A stretch of 7,232 bases of DNA, from the NCBI GenBank assembly GCA_003541285.1, contig DPMS01000333.1, positions 14,824 to 22,055 of the forward strand, read 5' to 3'. Both the position numbers and the translations under genes were made by a program. The notes beneath the pieces are model-generated. The model was given only the letters and a program-made list of their open reading frames with translations. It searched no databases and was not told the origin of the DNA. Below are positions 6,192 through 7,232 of this stretch, piece after piece. Numbering within the stretch: the stretch's first letter is position 1; each line of letters begins with the position of its first letter. This DNA is from Actinomycetota bacterium (GTDB taxonomy: Bacteria; Actinomycetota; Actinomycetes; Streptosporangiales; Streptosporangiaceae).

Positions 6192-7070
6192 TCACCGTCC
6201 CCGGCTGCCGGTGACGCGGCTGGCGGCGGCCAGCCTGCTGGCCGCCCCAGGGTCATGGGCAGGCAGCACCACCAGGCCGGGGTGACGCCCCGCGAAGGCG
6301 TTGACCGTACGGGTGGCCGCCAGCAGTTGGGACCTGTCCCCGACGCCGGGTACCTGCTCGCCGCACATCAGGTGCACGTCGTAGGTCAGGTCACCCACCA
6401 TGAGCAGCGGCGGCTGCCCGGCCCGGCGGACCAGCAGGGACAGGGAGCCGGGGGTATGGCCGGGGGTCGGCAGCAGCAGCATGCTCCCGTCACCGAACAG
6501 GTCATGAGCGGCCGTGAACGGGGCAAGCTGAGTGTCCCCCGTGGGCTGCGGGGCGATGCGCCGCCAGCGCAGGCCAGGCAGGTCGATGTGGGTGCGCATT
6601 AGCCCGCGCAGCACGGCTGCGCGCCCCGCCAGCGTCTGCCACTCGGCGGTGCTGACCAGGATCTCGGCATGGCCCAGCTCACCCAGCCCGCCGATGTGGT
6701 CCTGGTGCAGATGCGACAGCACGACGGTGGTGACGTCGGAGACGTCGTAGCCGATGGCTGCCAGCTGCCCGGTCAGCGTCTGGTCCGGCCGGATGCCGAA
6801 GCGGGCCAGCCGACGGTAGAGCAGGCCGGCCGGCCCGCCCGGGAAATACCCCGGATCGGTCACCGACGCCCGGTCCTGCCCGGTGTCGAAGAGCACCAGC
6901 CCGTCTTCATGCTCGATCACGTAGGCGTTGATCGGCAACGGCTGGGTCCACCGCCGCGAGGTCATCAGCCACCACACCAGCGGGCTGCCATCGGATTCCA
7001 CATGCTGCGGCCGGATGGCCACCGTGCCCGTACTCACCACCGACACCCTGCGGATCGGATCTGCCTGCAT
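6192..7070 (-). CDS. Metallo-beta-lactamase-fold hydrolase, AHL-lactonase-like
   Basis: The 292-aa cytoplasmic protein (no signal peptide) has the complete di-metal set of the metallo-beta-lactamase fold: FDTG at 61-64, SHLHQDHIGG with H120, H122, D124 and H125, then TPGH with H205, GD with D227, and PAHD with H272. Y230 lies three residues after D227, matching D191 and catalytic Tyr194 of the Bacillus lactonase AiiA. This supports the N-acyl homoserine lactonase family over glyoxalase II-like relatives. It would open a lactone ring or hydrolyse a related ester. In an actinomycete the substrate may be foreign AHLs or another lactone; this is inference. ATG 7070 follows GGGAGGG (7081-7075). 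The gene leads an operon with the marR-like gene and is about 40 residues longer than AiiA, partly from an insertion around 65-100. Confidence 0.85.
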   Translation of the reverse strand: MQADPIRRVSVVSTGTVAIRPQHVESDGSPLVWWLMTSRRWTQPLPINAYVIEHEDGLVLFDTGQDRASVTDPGYFPGGPAGLLYRRLARFGIRPDQTLTGQLAAIGYDVSDVTTVVLSHLHQDHIGGLGELGHAEILVSTAEWQTLAGRAAVLRGLMRTHIDLPGLRWRRIAPQPTGDTQLAPFTAAHDLFGDGSMLLLPTPGHTPGSLSLLVRRAGQPPLLMVGDLTYDVHLMCGEQVPGVGDRSQLLAATRTVNAFAGRHPGLVVLPAHDPGAASRLAAASRVTGSRGR

Positions 7071-7089
7071 CCTGCCCTCCCGAATTTTA

Positions 7090-7116
7090 ATGTCGTATCA
7101 TTAGATTACACGACAT
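7090..7116. promoter_or_regulatory. Inverted-repeat operator, likely for the MarR-family regulator
   Basis: Perfect arms ATGTCGT (7090-7096) and ACGACAT (7110-7116) flank a 13-nt AT-rich core. Arm centres are 20 bp apart, two helical turns, suiting a symmetric dimer. The repeat fills the space from just downstream of the -35 through the -10 to near the transcription start, so binding should block RNA polymerase. MarR-family repressors commonly bind such sites ahead of their own operon, and the regulator here is the operon's second gene. Confidence 0.65.
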
Positions 7117-7122
7117 CAGCAA
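7095..7122 (-). promoter_or_regulatory. Promoter of the lactonase-marR operon
   Basis: On the minus strand TTGCTG (7122-7117) and TGATAC (7100-7095) are spaced 16 bp apart and would start transcription near 7088. That leaves an 18-nt leader with GGGAGGG before the ATG at 7070. The -35 is fair and the -10 is weak. The surrounding 40 bp is clearly more AT-rich than the rest of the window. Confidence 0.4.
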
Positions 7123-7232
7123 GCCTTGCGCGATCCCTGCCCGGCGCGGCGATCTGCCCGATCCTCACGCTCGCTGCAGCCAAGTGGCAACAGCCCTCCG
7201 CGGACCTCGACGAACCGCTGCACGTCATCGAG
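7117..7232. other. Right-edge stretch with open frames on both strands, gene content undecided
   Basis: Minus strand: a frame enters from the window edge and runs 38 codons to a TGA at 7118-7116, beginning LDDVQRFVEVRGGLLPLG, which could be the tail of an upstream gene. Plus strand: a frame from about 7131 to the edge is also open with higher GC third positions and ends LDEPLHVIE, but I see no good start codon or ribosome binding site for it. With so little sequence I cannot choose between them. Confidence 0.2.

Noticed and set aside
6255..6750. Plus-strand frames opposite the lactonase gene
   Set aside because: They are shadows of a gene with a full set of metal-binding residues; products are Gln/Arg/Ser-rich without features.
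1..7232. CRISPR array, insertion sequence, phage-defence or tRNA content
   Set aside because: I saw no regular spaced repeats, terminal inverted repeats, transposase motifs, nuclease/helicase/TIR-type domains or cloverleaf-like sequence on either strand.

Overview
The window is GC-rich bacterial DNA. Its genes have strongly GC-biased third codon positions, GTG and TTG starts, and ATGA/GTGA stop-start overlaps. One encodes a small ClpX-type zinc-finger/HTH protein of a kind I associate with actinomycetes. A high-GC actinomycete (Actinomycetota) chromosome is the best fit; I cannot name a genus. I see no rRNA, tRNA, CRISPR array, transposase or phage gene.

Left part (1-4063): an incomplete minus-strand reading frame may run off the left edge. 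It is followed by about 330 bp with no convincing gene. Then comes a tight three-gene plus-strand operon: a 12-TM polysaccharide flippase-like membrane protein (421-1827) and two paralogous CelD/FemAB-like GNAT-fold transferases (1824-3005 and 3002-4063). Each junction is a 4-nt stop/start overlap. The simplest reading is an export-and-decoration module: the flippase moves a lipid-linked or peptidoglycan-like glycan, and the two transferases acylate or aminoacylate it. No glycosyltransferase lies in the window, so the substrate is unknown.

Middle (4064-5006): a convergent minus-strand gene encodes a GH16 glucanase-like lipoprotein with an intact EIDVVE active site. Its placement next to the flippase operon suggests extracellular trimming or remodelling of a beta-glucan-type polymer.

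Right part (5162-7232), all on the minus strand: a 122-aa protein joins a ClpX-type C4 zinc finger to a C-terminal HTH-like segment. Its promoter carries three helically phased GTCAGGC/GCCTGAC half-sites. Upstream lies a two-gene operon encoding an AHL-lactonase-like metallo-beta-lactamase-fold hydrolase and, 4 nt downstream, a MarR-family regulator. The operon promoter is covered by a perfect 7-bp-arm inverted repeat with half-sites two helical turns apart, a good candidate operator for the MarR protein. This half reads as a small lactone or ester degrading, self-regulated unit beside a self-regulated zinc-finger regulator.

The most interesting items are the flippase plus twin transferase operon, the stand-alone ClpX zinc-finger/HTH protein with its phased operator, and the lactonase-MarR pair with its operator.
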